A stretch of DNA of 64,000 bases from AC-56 sp963798705 (GCA_963798705.1 CAWCTW010000005.1:2294001-2358000); one strand, 5' to 3'; shown: positions 52,731 to 60,533, numbered from the stretch's first letter. Translations and numbers: made by a program. Notes: a model not told the origin generated them from the sequence alone.

Positions 52731-53426
52731 GTGGCGACGTTCTGCCTGCTCCACGGCAAGTGGCACGATGCTTCGAGTTGGGAGCCGCTGGCACGCCGGC
52801 TCGAGCAGCACGGTCACCGCTGCGTAGCGCCCAACCTGCCGTTCGACGATCCCGCGGCGGGCCACGAGGAGCGTGCATGGCCGGCGATCGCGGCACTGCG
52901 AGGAGCACAGAATCCGGTCGTCGTCGGGCACTCGCTCGCGGCGGGAGTGGCGGCGCTCGTGGCAGCACAATGCGGCGTCTCGCTGCTCGTCTACCTCTGT
53001 CCGGCGCCCGTCGGACCGTTCATCGGAGTCGAGGTCGGCACCGCTCCGTTTCGCGAAGGCTTCCCGTTTCCGCCGGACCGCGAGGACGGGACGAGCGTCT
53101 GGGATCCCGATGCAGCAGTCGCGGCGATGTACCCTCGCTTACCGCCCGACACCGCACGAGCGTTTGCTTTGCGGCTACGGCCCGGTGCGTCGATGCCCGA
53201 TGCCTATCCGCTCGACGGACCGCCGAATGTCCCAGCGGTCCTGGTCGCCGCCCGCGCGGACGAGTTCTTCGTAACCGAGTGGTCGCGTCGCGTTGCAGCC
53301 GCCGTCCTTGATACGAAGGCGATCGAGATCGAGAGCGGACACTTCCCGATGATCGAAGCGCCCGTTGAGCTCGCGGAGGTCCTTGAGAGCTGCGCAGTCC
53401 GGGTGACGCTCGAGCGTCATGATTAG
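52731..53426 (+). CDS. alpha/beta hydrolase
   Basis: A 231-residue protein from GTG 52731: FCLLHGKWHDASSWEPLARR, the elbow NPVVVGHSLAAGVAAL (Ser near 68) and IEIESGHFPMIEAPVELAEV (His). It is of the EstC/MenH-like short type. No strong ribosome site is seen. It is convergent with the SRPBCC gene. Substrate unknown. Confidence 0.8.
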   Translation: MATFCLLHGKWHDASSWEPLARRLEQHGHRCVAPNLPFDDPAAGHEERAWPAIAALRGAQNPVVVGHSLAAGVAALVAAQCGVSLLVYLCPAPVGPFIGVEVGTAPFREGFPFPPDREDGTSVWDPDAAVAAMYPRLPPDTARAFALRLRPGASMPDAYPLDGPPNVPAVLVAARADEFFVTEWSRRVAAAVLDTKAIEIESGHFPMIEAPVELAEVLESCAVRVTLERHD

Positions 53427-53500
53427 CGACAACTTCGAACGGTTGCGGCCCTAACGCCACTGTCGCAATGCGCGAGCAGGAGCTGCCAGTGAGTACGTCC

Positions 53501-54163
53501 CTAGCCCGAAGAGACTTCGGCGAGCTTCTTGATCGTCCGGAGCATCTTCTTGCTCATCACGAAGCCGATCGGCTCGATCAGGTAGGGAGCGAAGCCAAGC
53601 TTCTCCGCTGGCCCCTTGCCGGCGACGCCGTGTCCCCGCTCGAGCAGCCGCGTGGTCCCGCCGGGGCCGTCGAGCAGGTGAAAGGCCCACGTTGCCTGTG
53701 AGCCCTTCTCGTTCGGTGGGCCGCCGAGCACCAGCGCGCGATCGGACTCGATGCGAGCCACCGGAGGACCGAAGCCGGAGCGTCCGTGAGTGACGATGGT
53801 GTCTCCCACCCGGAGCTGCTGCAGCTCCGGGCGTATCTCCATCACGTTGTGGATTTGGCAGCCGACGAGGTTCTCGAGCCCCTCGTAGGTGTAGAAACCG
53901 CCGCGGCCCTGGCCGAGCTGGACGAGCCACGGCCACACGGCTGAGCGGGGGGCATCGATCGAGATCGCGTGGTTATAGGTCCACTGTGGCTTGGGCACAA
54001 GCTCATCACCTGGGAGCCGGCGCGCCCTCTCTTCCTCGGTGCTTCCCCAACGCCTCCTCCATCCCCGCAGGAGCGGATAGAGCAGGAGGTGAACAGCGAT
54101 CTGGAGCGCACCGGAGATCGATTCGATCATTTTGCGCATCACTCGTGGCTTAGGTTCGCGCAT
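53501..54163 (-). CDS. SRPBCC-fold protein
   Basis: About 220 residues (starts at 54163 and 54139 are equivalent). An N-terminal hydrophobic helix (ALQIAVHLLLYPLLRG) is followed by a START-like domain: YNHAISIDAPRSAVWPWLVQ, GRGGFYTYEGLENLVGCQI, GDTIVTHGRSGFGPPVARIE and a C-terminal helix IGFVMSKKMLRTIKKLA. This fold binds lipids or hydrophobic ligands. Many actinobacterial relatives have the same WLVQLGQGRGGFY motif and no known function. Confidence 0.8.
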   Translation of the reverse strand: MREPKPRVMRKMIESISGALQIAVHLLLYPLLRGWRRRWGSTEEERARRLPGDELVPKPQWTYNHAISIDAPRSAVWPWLVQLGQGRGGFYTYEGLENLVGCQIHNVMEIRPELQQLRVGDTIVTHGRSGFGPPVARIESDRALVLGGPPNEKGSQATWAFHLLDGPGGTTRLLERGHGVAGKGPAEKLGFAPYLIEPIGFVMSKKMLRTIKKLAEVSSG

Positions 54164-54332
54164 ACGGCGTCAGGCACGACACTCGCACGCTGTCGCAACG
54201 CGCGAGGAGCGACACCTGTCCTTCGGCTAAGTTCACGCAATCGTTAGGCCGAGGACCGACGAGTACCCCGATCATCTCGAGCGAGTTGCCGCTGCGCTCG
54301 TCTCTGACGGGGTCGAAGCGGCCGCTGAGCTC

Positions 54333-54809
54333 TTGGCCCCGATCGCCGAACCACCGCGTGAGGTGACGGTGCGCAAGGAGCCGTCCGAGACCCTGATCGC
54401 GTCGAGCTACAAGCGTGATCGCTTCCGGTGCCGCTACTGCGGGTGCCGTGTCATTCCGACTCAGATCATGCGACTCATCTCTCAGTTCTTCCCGGAGGAT
54501 TTCCCCTATCACCCCAACTGGAAGGGCGGAGAGACACACCCTGCGATCGCGTCACGAAGTGCCACCCTCGATCACGTCGTCCCCTGGACGGCCGGGGGGA
54601 CGAACGACCCCGAGAATCTTGTCTGCGCCTGCTGGGTTTGCAACCAGACCAAGGGGGATCTCCTGCTCGAGCAACTGGGCTGGGAACTGCTTCCAACGCC
54701 CGGCGACACCGACTGGGACGGACTTACCCGTTACTACCGTCAGCTGTGGGAGCTTGCAGGACGTCCGACTACGGCTGACCACCCGTTCTGGGTGCGCCTC
54801 TTCGATTAG
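54333..54809 (+). CDS. HNH endonuclease
   Basis: A 158-residue frame from TTG 54333. The HNH core is RFRCRYCGCRVIP, TLDHVVPWTAGGTNDPENLV and CACWVCNQTKGD: paired Cys for structural zinc, with catalytic DH and N. The open frame continues upstream without an ATG/GTG to 54240 and reads plausibly (TDEYPDHLERVAAALVSDGV), so the true 5' end may have been lost at a junction beside GTTAGGC. It may be a stand-alone defence or repair nuclease. Confidence 0.75.
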   Translation: MAPIAEPPREVTVRKEPSETLIASSYKRDRFRCRYCGCRVIPTQIMRLISQFFPEDFPYHPNWKGGETHPAIASRSATLDHVVPWTAGGTNDPENLVCACWVCNQTKGDLLLEQLGWELLPTPGDTDWDGLTRYYRQLWELAGRPTTADHPFWVRLFD

Positions 54810-54897
54810 TCAAACCTTCGCTGCTGCGAGGCGCAGTAGGAGCAGTGCTTGCCGAGGTAGTCGTCGGACGGCTGTCGCTTCGCGCGAAAAGCAGAAG

Positions 54898-54958
54898 TCA
54901 GGCAGCGAGGCGCACTCGCTCGATTATCCGTGCGTCGTAGCGAGAAACGAATCGGGCC
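54898..54958 (-). repeat. 61-bp repeat, copy 2 (C-terminal coding scar)
   Basis: Second copy of 45986-46046. The minus-strand reading frame extends a little further upstream here (SSQLRGVAGA before RFVSRY) before a stop. No intact member is in the window. The 251-base gap 54810-55060 holds nothing else recognisable. Confidence 0.75.
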
Positions 54959-55060
54959 CCCGCTACTCCACGTAGCTGCGACGACTACAACGGCAAGGCG
55001 AGCCGCTGCCCCTGATCGCGCGAGGCAGCCACATCGTGATCAGCGCTAGCGTGGCTCGCG

Positions 55061-55552
55061 ATGGCGAAGGTGCTGGTCACTGGGATGTCGGGTACCGGCA
55101 AGTCGTCGGCCCTAACCGAACTGGGCCTGCGGGGGTATCACGTGGTGGACACCGACGATCAGGGGTGGACCGAGTGGGTCACGGCCCCTCAGGAGGTCGG
55201 CGGAGGCGAATGGCTGTGGCTGGAGGACCGAATGACCGCGCTCCTTGATCTCGATGACGATCCCACCCTGTTTGTTCAAGGGTGCGTTCGCAACCAGGGG
55301 AAGTTCTACAACCGCTTCGACGCAATCGTCCTGCTGAGTGCACCCGCCGAGGTACTCCTCGACCGGATCGCGAGCAGGACGACGAACGACTACGGCAAGG
55401 CTCCCGCTGAACGCGACCTGATCCTGCACCACCTCGAGACCGTCGAGCCGCTGCTGCGGGCAGGAAGCACGCACGAGCTCGATGCGAGTCGACCGCTCGA
55501 CGAAGTGGTCGCCGATCTGATTGCGATCTCGGAAGCGCTGTCCAATGTGTAG
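55061..55552 (+). CDS. small P-loop kinase-like ATPase
   Basis: A 163-residue nucleotide/shikimate-kinase-like protein. The Walker A is VLVTGMSGTGKSSALTELG at the N-terminus. A VVDTDDQGW acidic strand follows, then a late NRFDAIVLLSAPAEVLLDRI that is usual in the adenylate-kinase-like family, with an Arg-rich lid RIASRTTNDYG. Probably phosphorylates a small metabolite; substrate unknown. The start is ATG 55061; no strong ribosome site. Confidence 0.75.
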   Translation: MAKVLVTGMSGTGKSSALTELGLRGYHVVDTDDQGWTEWVTAPQEVGGGEWLWLEDRMTALLDLDDDPTLFVQGCVRNQGKFYNRFDAIVLLSAPAEVLLDRIASRTTNDYGKAPAERDLILHHLETVEPLLRAGSTHELDASRPLDEVVADLIAISEALSNV

Positions 55553-55643
55553 TGAGGGAAGCCAGCCGGCTCTCGCTTCCGCGTCAGGCTGCCGTGCAGG
55601 TTCCCGGGCACCTAAGGCTGGTCGGACCAGCGCAGGCGCTCGG

Positions 55644-55799
55644 TCAGTAGTAGTACCGGCGACCTGCGACCGGCCTACCGATGGCTCCGAGAATCCACAA
55701 GATCACGCCGATGACCAAGAGGATCCCGCCGAGCGCATACAAGAGGCCGAGGTTCAACAGCGCACCAATGATGATCAGAATGATTCCGAGAACGATCAT
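55644..55799 (-). CDS. DUF6131-like small membrane protein (51 aa)
   Basis: From ATG 55799 the product is MIVLGIILIIIGALLNLGLL then YALGGILLVIGVILWILG, ending AIGRPVAGRRYYY. These are two helices with a basic, Tyr-rich tail, as in the DUF6131 family of actinobacteria. A longer frame upstream to 55913 looks unlike protein. It reads away from the ATPase. Confidence 0.68.
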   Translation of the reverse strand: MIVLGIILIIIGALLNLGLLYALGGILLVIGVILWILGAIGRPVAGRRYYY

Positions 55800-55956
55800 G
55801 GCCGGCTGATACCCGGGATAACCGACGGTCACGCGGGCGCATCGTCCAACAAGTGCGCTGGTGTTTGTCCATGCGGGCTTCCAGCTGGACCCGAGGAGGT
55901 CCATTAACAACACGCTCAGCCGCGTTCGCCTCTGGCGGGGCAGAGCGCCGCTTGAA

Positions 55957-56655
55957 CTACGCCGCTCGCTGAGCCAGCGCGTCCAGATCGATGACGGTGA
56001 TCCGCCGGCGTTCGGTGCGGATCCAGCCGAGCTCTCTCATCGTCCGCAGCGCGGCCGCCACGCCCGCGCGCGAGGAGGCGGTCCAACCGCCGAGGTCGTC
56101 TTGGGTGATCGGAAGTTCGATCCGGGTTCCCTCGTCGCTCCGAGCCCCGTAGCGGTCACACAGCTCGATCAGGCGCGCGGCGATGCGACCGATCGTGTCA
56201 GAGGCGCCGAACTGAATCCGCTTTCGGTCGGCGTCACGGAAGCGTTCGCTGAGGACGTCGATCAGGGTGAATGCCGCGGTAGGTCGCCGCCGTAGATAGG
56301 CACGAAACTCGGAGCAGGCGAGCGCCCGCGCCTGGGCGGGCTCGATCGCGATCACGTTGCTGGACCTGGGCTCCGAGCCGGCGAACGAGAGCTCGCCGAG
56401 CACGTCCCCGGGACCGAGAAAGCTCAGGACCATCTCGCGCCCCTGGTCATCCACGAACGTCGCCTTGGCGTGACCCCGAATCAGGATCAGGACCCGATCC
56501 CCGGGCTCGGCTTGGTGCATCAGGTGCTCGCCGCCGGCGAACCTGCGTACGCCTCCGAGCTGCAGCAAATCGGCGCGATCGGAATTGGCGAGGAGCTCCA
56601 CGAACGTGCCCTGCTCAAACGATTCTCCTGCGGGTCCGCGCCGCGGCTCGCTCAT
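55957..56655 (-). CDS. Crp/Fnr-family transcription regulator
   Basis: A 232-residue regulator from ATG 56655. The cyclic-nucleotide-binding domain spans residues 25-145 (RFAGGEHLMHQAEPGDRVLI, FLGPGDVLGELSFAG, the last being the phosphate cassette region). The winged helix is at the C-terminus (ITQDDLGGWTASSRAGVAAA with LRTMRELGWIRTERRRITVI). The E-L-S-F cassette lacks the Arg-Ser-Ala of true cAMP binders, so the ligand is uncertain. It is divergent from the small exported protein at 56880, which it may control. Confidence 0.85.
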   Translation of the reverse strand: MSEPRRGPAGESFEQGTFVELLANSDRADLLQLGGVRRFAGGEHLMHQAEPGDRVLILIRGHAKATFVDDQGREMVLSFLGPGDVLGELSFAGSEPRSSNVIAIEPAQARALACSEFRAYLRRRPTAAFTLIDVLSERFRDADRKRIQFGASDTIGRIAARLIELCDRYGARSDEGTRIELPITQDDLGGWTASSRAGVAAALRTMRELGWIRTERRRITVIDLDALAQRAA

Positions 56656-56879
56656 CGCGCTCGTTCCTCCGCATGGCGGCCACATCCCTTGCGGCGCTTG
56701 GGCTCTCCCATCGTCTCTTCTCCGTGCTGAGCATAAGCGCTGCGCAGCCCCACATCCAGAATTGGACCCTCCCACGGTCCAGACCTGGGTTGTTGGCCGC
56801 TGGCGGCGCGAGGACACTTGCCGACATGGATCAGACGCTCCACCGGACAAGAGCAGCAAAGCCGCAACAAGGAGGGATC

Positions 56880-57263
56880 ATGAGCATCAACAAGAACCGC
56901 CCCATCCGCGTCGTCGGCGCAGTGATCGGAGGTCTGGCCGCGGTCGCGATCGCGCTCCCGGCCACGGCCGGCGCGGCTCCCGCGATCGAGCCGGCGCAGC
57001 CCGGTGCCACGCCGGACCACGCACAACTCGCGTCATCGACCGGCCTGGCGTTGCACCGCGACCCGTCCAAGGCTGTGCCCTTCGTGGCCGACGTCGGGCC
57101 GCAGGTGCCGAGCGCAGGCTCGAGCTTCGCCTGGGGCGATGCGGCGATCGGCGCGGGCGTGATGACCGGAGCGATCGCGCTGGGGCTGGGAGGCGTTCTC
57201 GGTGCCCGTAGGCTCAAGGCGAGTCCAACCCGCAGCCACGTGCCGGCCGCAACCAGCAGCTGA
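56880..57263 (+). CDS. small exported/membrane protein
   Basis: A 127-residue protein from ATG 56880 behind AAGGAGGG. A signal peptide (VVGAVIGGLAAVAIALPATA) is followed by a 60-residue Ala/Pro-rich outer region and a C-terminal membrane helix (AAIGAGVMTGAIALGLGGVL) with a basic end. This layout is typical of small actinobacterial envelope proteins. No family name is certain. It is followed by a strong terminator at 57294. Confidence 0.72.
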   Translation: MSINKNRPIRVVGAVIGGLAAVAIALPATAGAAPAIEPAQPGATPDHAQLASSTGLALHRDPSKAVPFVADVGPQVPSAGSSFAWGDAAIGAGVMTGAIALGLGGVLGARRLKASPTRSHVPAATSS

Positions 57264-57293
57264 GCCGCCGAATCGGCTCATAGGCCAGAGCAA

Positions 57294-57325
57294 GGCCCCG
57301 ATCCCGTCCGAGCGGGGTCGGGGCC
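57294..57325 (+). terminator. strong GC hairpin terminator
   Basis: GGCCCCGATCCCG, a six-base loop and CGGGGTCGGGGCC form a 13-bp stem with one G-U pair, 30 bases after the stop of the exported protein. No T-run follows, as is common in high-GC actinobacteria. Confidence 0.75.
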
Positions 57326-57429
57326 TGGTGCGTACGGCCGGTCGCGGATCGCGCATCGCTCCCGCTCGGGCAGCGGCTCTGGCTGCTCCGGAAGGCACCG
57401 ATTAGTGGAAGGCGGCATGTCACGCCCTG

Positions 57430-57640
57430 TCAGGAGGACTCTGAATCGCCCGCGTCGACGAAGTTGACGACGACGAGCAGACCATCTGGCTCGACGGTGA
57501 CTGCACTCCGTTTCAAGCGGGTGCCCGCACCCGCAGATGGGGCTCGCCGGCGGCACGGCGGCTTCAGGCACCGCCAGCAGCTCCACGAACTCGCGTGCTT
57601 CCTGCTCGGTCACCCCATTAGGAGCTACGGGTCTCGCCAC
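57430..57640 (-). pseudogene. possible frameshifted small gene
   Basis: ATG 57640 opens MARPVAPNGVTEQEAREFVE, LLAVPEAAV and ICGCGHPL. The sequence then makes better sense one base out of frame: LKRSAVTVEPDGLLVVVNFV with DAGDSESS-stop. Two halves of about 35 residues each would make one small protein. No family recognised. Confidence 0.35.
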
Positions 57641-57664
57641 GTACTTCTCGCGGTAACACGCGAA

Positions 57665-57778
57665 TTAGTAAGTGCCGCCCGCGCCACCGCCGCCCGAGGC
57701 GACCAGACCTATCGCAACGATCGCCGCGACCAGCATGAGAACTCCGATTGCAATCCAGGTGTTTCGGCTGAGCGTCAT
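57665..57778 (-). CDS. very small membrane protein (37 aa)
   Basis: ATG 57778 with AAAGGAG seven bases upstream. The product is MTLSRNTWIAIGVLMLVAAI, then VAIGLVASGGGGAGGTY: a short polar start, one membrane helix and a Gly-rich tail ending in Tyr, much like the tails of the other small membrane proteins here. Unnamed family. Confidence 0.6.
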   Translation of the reverse strand: MTLSRNTWIAIGVLMLVAAIVAIGLVASGGGGAGGTY

Positions 57779-57944
57779 TGGATTTCTCCTTTCGTCCTAT
57801 AAAGGTCGTTCATAGATAAAGACGCCGCGGAGCTTGATTTCTTCCCGCGCGCGCTGTTCTTCAGCGTGCTGGTGCCGGTCACCGGGCTCGTCTTCGCGGG
57901 TGGGACACAGAAACCCGTATATCCCAGCGCAAAGGAGGTTGAGC

Positions 57945-58172
57945 GTGAAGATCGTGAAGCGAGTCCTCGCATTGGGCGCGGCCGTCGCCGCGATGGGGGC
58001 CTTGGCGGCACCGTCCAGTGCAGCGCGGCCGGACTACTGGACTGTCGGTTGCAGGTTTCCGTCGACCGCCAATGCCATCGACCTCACCTCCCCGACGGAC
58101 ATCGCCGACTGGGTCAAGCAATGCATCGACCGGGGCGGTAAGCCTTCTGTTCACCCCGGTTACTACTCGTAA
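57945..58172 (+). CDS. small secreted protein (75 aa)
   Basis: GTG 57945 with AAAGGAGG six bases upstream. A signal peptide (VLALGAAVAAMGALAAPSSA, cleaved after ARA or AA) is followed by a mature 50-residue domain with two Cys (VGCRFPST and VKQCIDRGG), likely a disulfide, ending HPGYYS. No known family. It is followed by two hairpins at 58176 and 58267. Confidence 0.65.
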   Translation: MKIVKRVLALGAAVAAMGALAAPSSAARPDYWTVGCRFPSTANAIDLTSPTDIADWVKQCIDRGGKPSVHPGYYS

Positions 58173-58175
58173 TCT

Positions 58176-58217
58176 CGTGGTGGTGGGCGCCAGAACCGCT
58201 GGCACCCACCCACCACG
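58176..58217 (+). terminator. long hairpin after the small secreted gene
   Basis: CGTGGTGG and GCCAG on the left pair with CTGGC and CCACCACG on the right, starting four bases after the stop. Interrupted stem, no T-run. Probably ends the secreted-protein transcript. Confidence 0.6.
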
Positions 58218-58266
58218 CAACTGTGCGATTTAGGCGGCTGCTCCTGCGCACCCCGGCTCTCTGAGA

Positions 58267-58292
58267 GCAGGCGCGGCTCACTCCGCGCCTGC
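58267..58292. terminator. perfect 10-bp hairpin
   Basis: GCAGGCGCGG, loop CTCACT, CCGCGCCTGC. It lies 57 bases before the SnoaL array and insulates it from upstream transcription, or acts in the array's leader. Confidence 0.55.
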
Positions 58293-58348
58293 GCCTACCA
58301 GGGACCGCCACTGACCGGCGCGCGCCAGCGCGAGATACTGCGTAGGCG

Positions 58349-58762
58349 ATGTCGCAGGAGAATGTCGAAGAGCAGAACGTGAGGTTCGTGCTCGACGGCT
58401 ACGCGCGCTTCAACGCCGGTGAGAGAGTGCCCGCACTTTGGTTCTTCACCCCGGATGCCGAGTTCCACGCCGCCCGTGAGGACCCCGACTCCGCGGTCCA
58501 TCACGGACTCGATGCCGTCAGGCGACAATACGCCGCCTGGGTCGCGTCCTATCCCGATCTGACTGTGGAGCCGTTGGAGGCGAAGGGAAGCGGTGACAAG
58601 GTCTTCCTCTGGGTGCGCTTCAGCGGTCATGGAGGGGAAAGCGGTGCCCCGGTCGAGATGGAGATGGCCCACGTGCTCACGATCCGGGACGGCAAGGCCT
58701 CCCGAATCGCCGAGTACTTCGATCGGGCTGAGGCCCTCGAAGCCGTCGGGCTTTCGGAGTAG
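58349..58762 (+). CDS. SnoaL-like protein, array copy 1
   Basis: A 137-residue protein: MSQENVEEQNVRFVLDGYAR, WFFTPDAEFHAAREDPDSAV, WVASYPDLTVEPLEAKGSGD and the end EALEAVGLSE. First of three tandem copies, each starting three bases after the previous stop (TAG-CCG/GCG-ATG). Sequence identity between copies is low outside the ends, so substrate ranges probably differ. Confidence 0.83.
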   Translation: MSQENVEEQNVRFVLDGYARFNAGERVPALWFFTPDAEFHAAREDPDSAVHHGLDAVRRQYAAWVASYPDLTVEPLEAKGSGDKVFLWVRFSGHGGESGAPVEMEMAHVLTIRDGKASRIAEYFDRAEALEAVGLSE

Positions 58763-58765
58763 CCG

Positions 58766-59182
58766 ATGTCGCGGGAGAACGTCGAATTGGCGAGGGCGTT
58801 CCTCGCCGCGTTCATAGAACTCGATGAGGGCCTCATCGAGCGCCAGCAACTGGGAGCGTTCTTCTCGCCGGATGGGATCACGACCTTCTCGGGCTTCTTG
58901 GACGAGCAAACCACGCTTCGCGGCTTGGATGAGTTCCTCGAATTCCGCGCCGCCTGGATGGAGCCGTATGCCGACTGGAGTTACGAGCCGGCGAAGATCG
59001 TCGATGCGGGAGCGGATCGGGTCGTGGTCACCCTTCACCAACGGGGAAAACCCCACGGCAGCGACTCGTGGGTCGAGATGGACTACGGCCTCGTCTATAC
59101 GGTCGAGGAGGGATTGATCACGCGGGGTGACTTCTACGCAACTCCCGAGCAAGCCCTCGAAGCCGCCGGGCTGCGGGAGTAG
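58766..59182 (+). CDS. SnoaL-like protein, array copy 2
   Basis: A 138-residue protein: MSRENVELARAFLAAFIELD, GAFFSPDGITTFSGFLDEQT, AAWMEPYADWSYEPAKIVDA and EQALEAAGLRE. The strand EPAKIVDAGADRVVVTLHQR is the family core. No ribosome site beyond CGGGAG-like sequence of the preceding gene end, so it relies on translational coupling. Confidence 0.83.
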   Translation: MSRENVELARAFLAAFIELDEGLIERQQLGAFFSPDGITTFSGFLDEQTTLRGLDEFLEFRAAWMEPYADWSYEPAKIVDAGADRVVVTLHQRGKPHGSDSWVEMDYGLVYTVEEGLITRGDFYATPEQALEAAGLRE

Positions 59183-59185
59183 GCG

Positions 59186-59596
59186 ATGTCGCGGGAGAAC
59201 GTGGAGACCGCGCACCGTGCGTTCGCGGCGTTCGCCAGTGGCGGTTGGGAAGCGTGTATGGGCACCTACTGGGACCCCGACATCGTCTGGAACATGACAC
59301 CGACGGGAATCCCCGGGCTTGGGACCTACCGCGGCTTTGATGAACTCAGATTGTTCTTCGAGGACTGGTTCAGCACGTTCCCCTTCGAAGAGTGGGAACA
59401 GGATCTGCTAGACGTGATTGATTGTGGCGAGCAGGTCGTAGCGTTGACTCGACAGCGTGGCCAGGGATCGACCAGCGGGGCCGACGTGGACTTGAACTAC
59501 GCCCAGGTGATCAAATTCCGCGATAACAGGGCGGTGGAAGTTGACATCTACCTCGACGCCGCCGAGGCCCTCGAAGCCGCCGGGCTGCGGGGGTAG
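59186..59596 (+). CDS. SnoaL-like protein, array copy 3
   Basis: A 136-residue protein: MSRENVETAHRAFAAFASGG, YWDPDIVWNMTPTGIPGLGT, DVIDCGEQVVALTRQRGQGS and EALEAAGLRG. It has the short GIPGLGTYRGFDELRLFFED helix lacking in copy 1. It is followed directly by a broken fourth copy. Confidence 0.83.
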   Translation: MSRENVETAHRAFAAFASGGWEACMGTYWDPDIVWNMTPTGIPGLGTYRGFDELRLFFEDWFSTFPFEEWEQDLLDVIDCGEQVVALTRQRGQGSTSGADVDLNYAQVIKFRDNRAVEVDIYLDAAEALEAAGLRG

Positions 59597-59599
59597 CCG

Positions 59600-59751
59600 G
59601 TGTCCAGGAGAACGTCGACGCCATAAGAGCCGCCCTCGACGTGATGGAGCGGGGCGGGCTGGACGCCTTCCCGCTGCTGCGCCAGCGGGTCTGGCTACAC
59701 GCGAGCGAGACGGCGACTGCCATCGGGCCGGATCACGATGCAGCCGACTAG
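59600..59751 (+). pseudogene. broken fourth SnoaL copy
   Basis: Starts GTGTCC-AGGAGAACGTCGAC, one base short of the usual MSQENVD start. In the shifted frame it reads QENVDAIRAALDVMERGGLD then AFPLLRQRVWLHASETATAI and a stop. Only the first third of the domain remains. It shows ongoing loss at the end of the array. Confidence 0.65.
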
Positions 59752-59771
59752 CCCTCGCCGAGCGGCGCGGA

Positions 59772-60149
59772 TTAGGCGGCGGTATTTGATTCGCCCGAGG
59801 ACCGCGGGGGTTCGTCGCGAGCTTCCGGCGAGGGCTCCTCGCCCTCGGTGGCGGCGTCCTCCGCCAGGGCCTCCTCGGGCGCGACCGGCTCGATCCCGTC
59901 GGATTCCGACTCCGAGGGTGGCCCTGGCGTTGCGGGTTCCGGTGTTGGTTCCCTGTCCTCCGCCCGTTGCCGAGCGTCGCTCGCGATGTCGTCCAAGCGT
60001 TGGGCGATGTTCCTCGCGGCCGCCGCGGCCTTGTCGAGAACGTCGGGCGCTTGCCGGTCGATCGCAACCTGCGCGTCCACCAGCAGGCTTTCAATCCCGT
60101 CGATGTACCCCTGAACGCGGGAACGGTAATCGTCGCTCGGCCCGGCCAT
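59772..60149 (-). CDS. hypothetical acidic protein
   Basis: A 125-residue product from ATG 60149. The first 60 residues form a helical, coiled-coil-like region (RVQGYIDGIESLLVDAQVAI, KAAAAARNIAQRLDDIAS). The rest is Glu/Pro/Ser-rich and disordered (EREPTPEPATPGPP-like). No family recognised. It is convergent with the SnoaL array and divergent from the Cys/His-containing protein at 60201. Confidence 0.55.
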   Translation of the reverse strand: MAGPSDDYRSRVQGYIDGIESLLVDAQVAIDRQAPDVLDKAAAAARNIAQRLDDIASDARQRAEDREPTPEPATPGPPSESESDGIEPVAPEEALAEDAATEGEEPSPEARDEPPRSSGESNTAA

Positions 60150-60200
60150 GCGCGGAGGCTATACCCAGCGGCCGTGCCCGAAGGGGATACTGCCGGGGAT

Positions 60201-60473
60201 ATGAAGCGCGCGCCCGGTTTGGTTGGGAGTTTCGGTCTTCTCAGTGACCACGGCAAGCTCCACATCGCCAATCCCGAGCGTCTCGACTGGCACCATCACA
60301 GAGTCATGAGCTACTGCGGGCGCGAGTGGCCGCTTCCTCAGCACACGCGCGCCTGGGGCGAGGCGGATGCGGCCGACGTGTGCAAGACCTGCCTGCGGGC
60401 ATCGCACGCGGCGGAGTCGGTGGCGCACGACTCGCACAAGCGTTTTTGGACCCGCCTTTGGGAGAGGCTTTAG
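60201..60473 (+). CDS. small Cys/His protein
   Basis: A 90-residue product from ATG 60201 (GGGGAT upstream). WHHHRVMSYCGREWPLPQH and DVCKTCLRASHAA contain His and three Cys that could bind zinc. A basic Trp-rich end RFWTRLWERL follows. It resembles short zinc-finger-like proteins found on actinobacterial elements, but I cannot name a family. It is the last gene before the tRNA. Confidence 0.5.
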   Translation: MKRAPGLVGSFGLLSDHGKLHIANPERLDWHHHRVMSYCGREWPLPQHTRAWGEADAADVCKTCLRASHAAESVAHDSHKRFWTRLWERL

Positions 60474-60511
60474 CCCGGAGTCGAAACGCTAATGCTGCGT
60501 CACCGCCTACC

Positions 60512-60533
60512 CGTTTCCAAATCGTTTCCAAAT
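60512..60533. repeat. tandem 11-bp repeat beside the tRNA
   Basis: CGTTTCCAAAT occurs twice with no gap, 70 bases from the tRNA 3' end, on the island side. Short tandem direct repeats at this place are typical of integrase arm sites, but no integrase is present to confirm. Confidence 0.6.

Noticed and set aside
48943..54960. Integron attC sites, because GTTAGGC/GCCTAAC words lie near module ends (48998, 54240).
   Set aside because: I could not find paired R'' and R' boxes with an imperfect palindrome between them at any site, gene orientation is mixed and no integron integrase is present.
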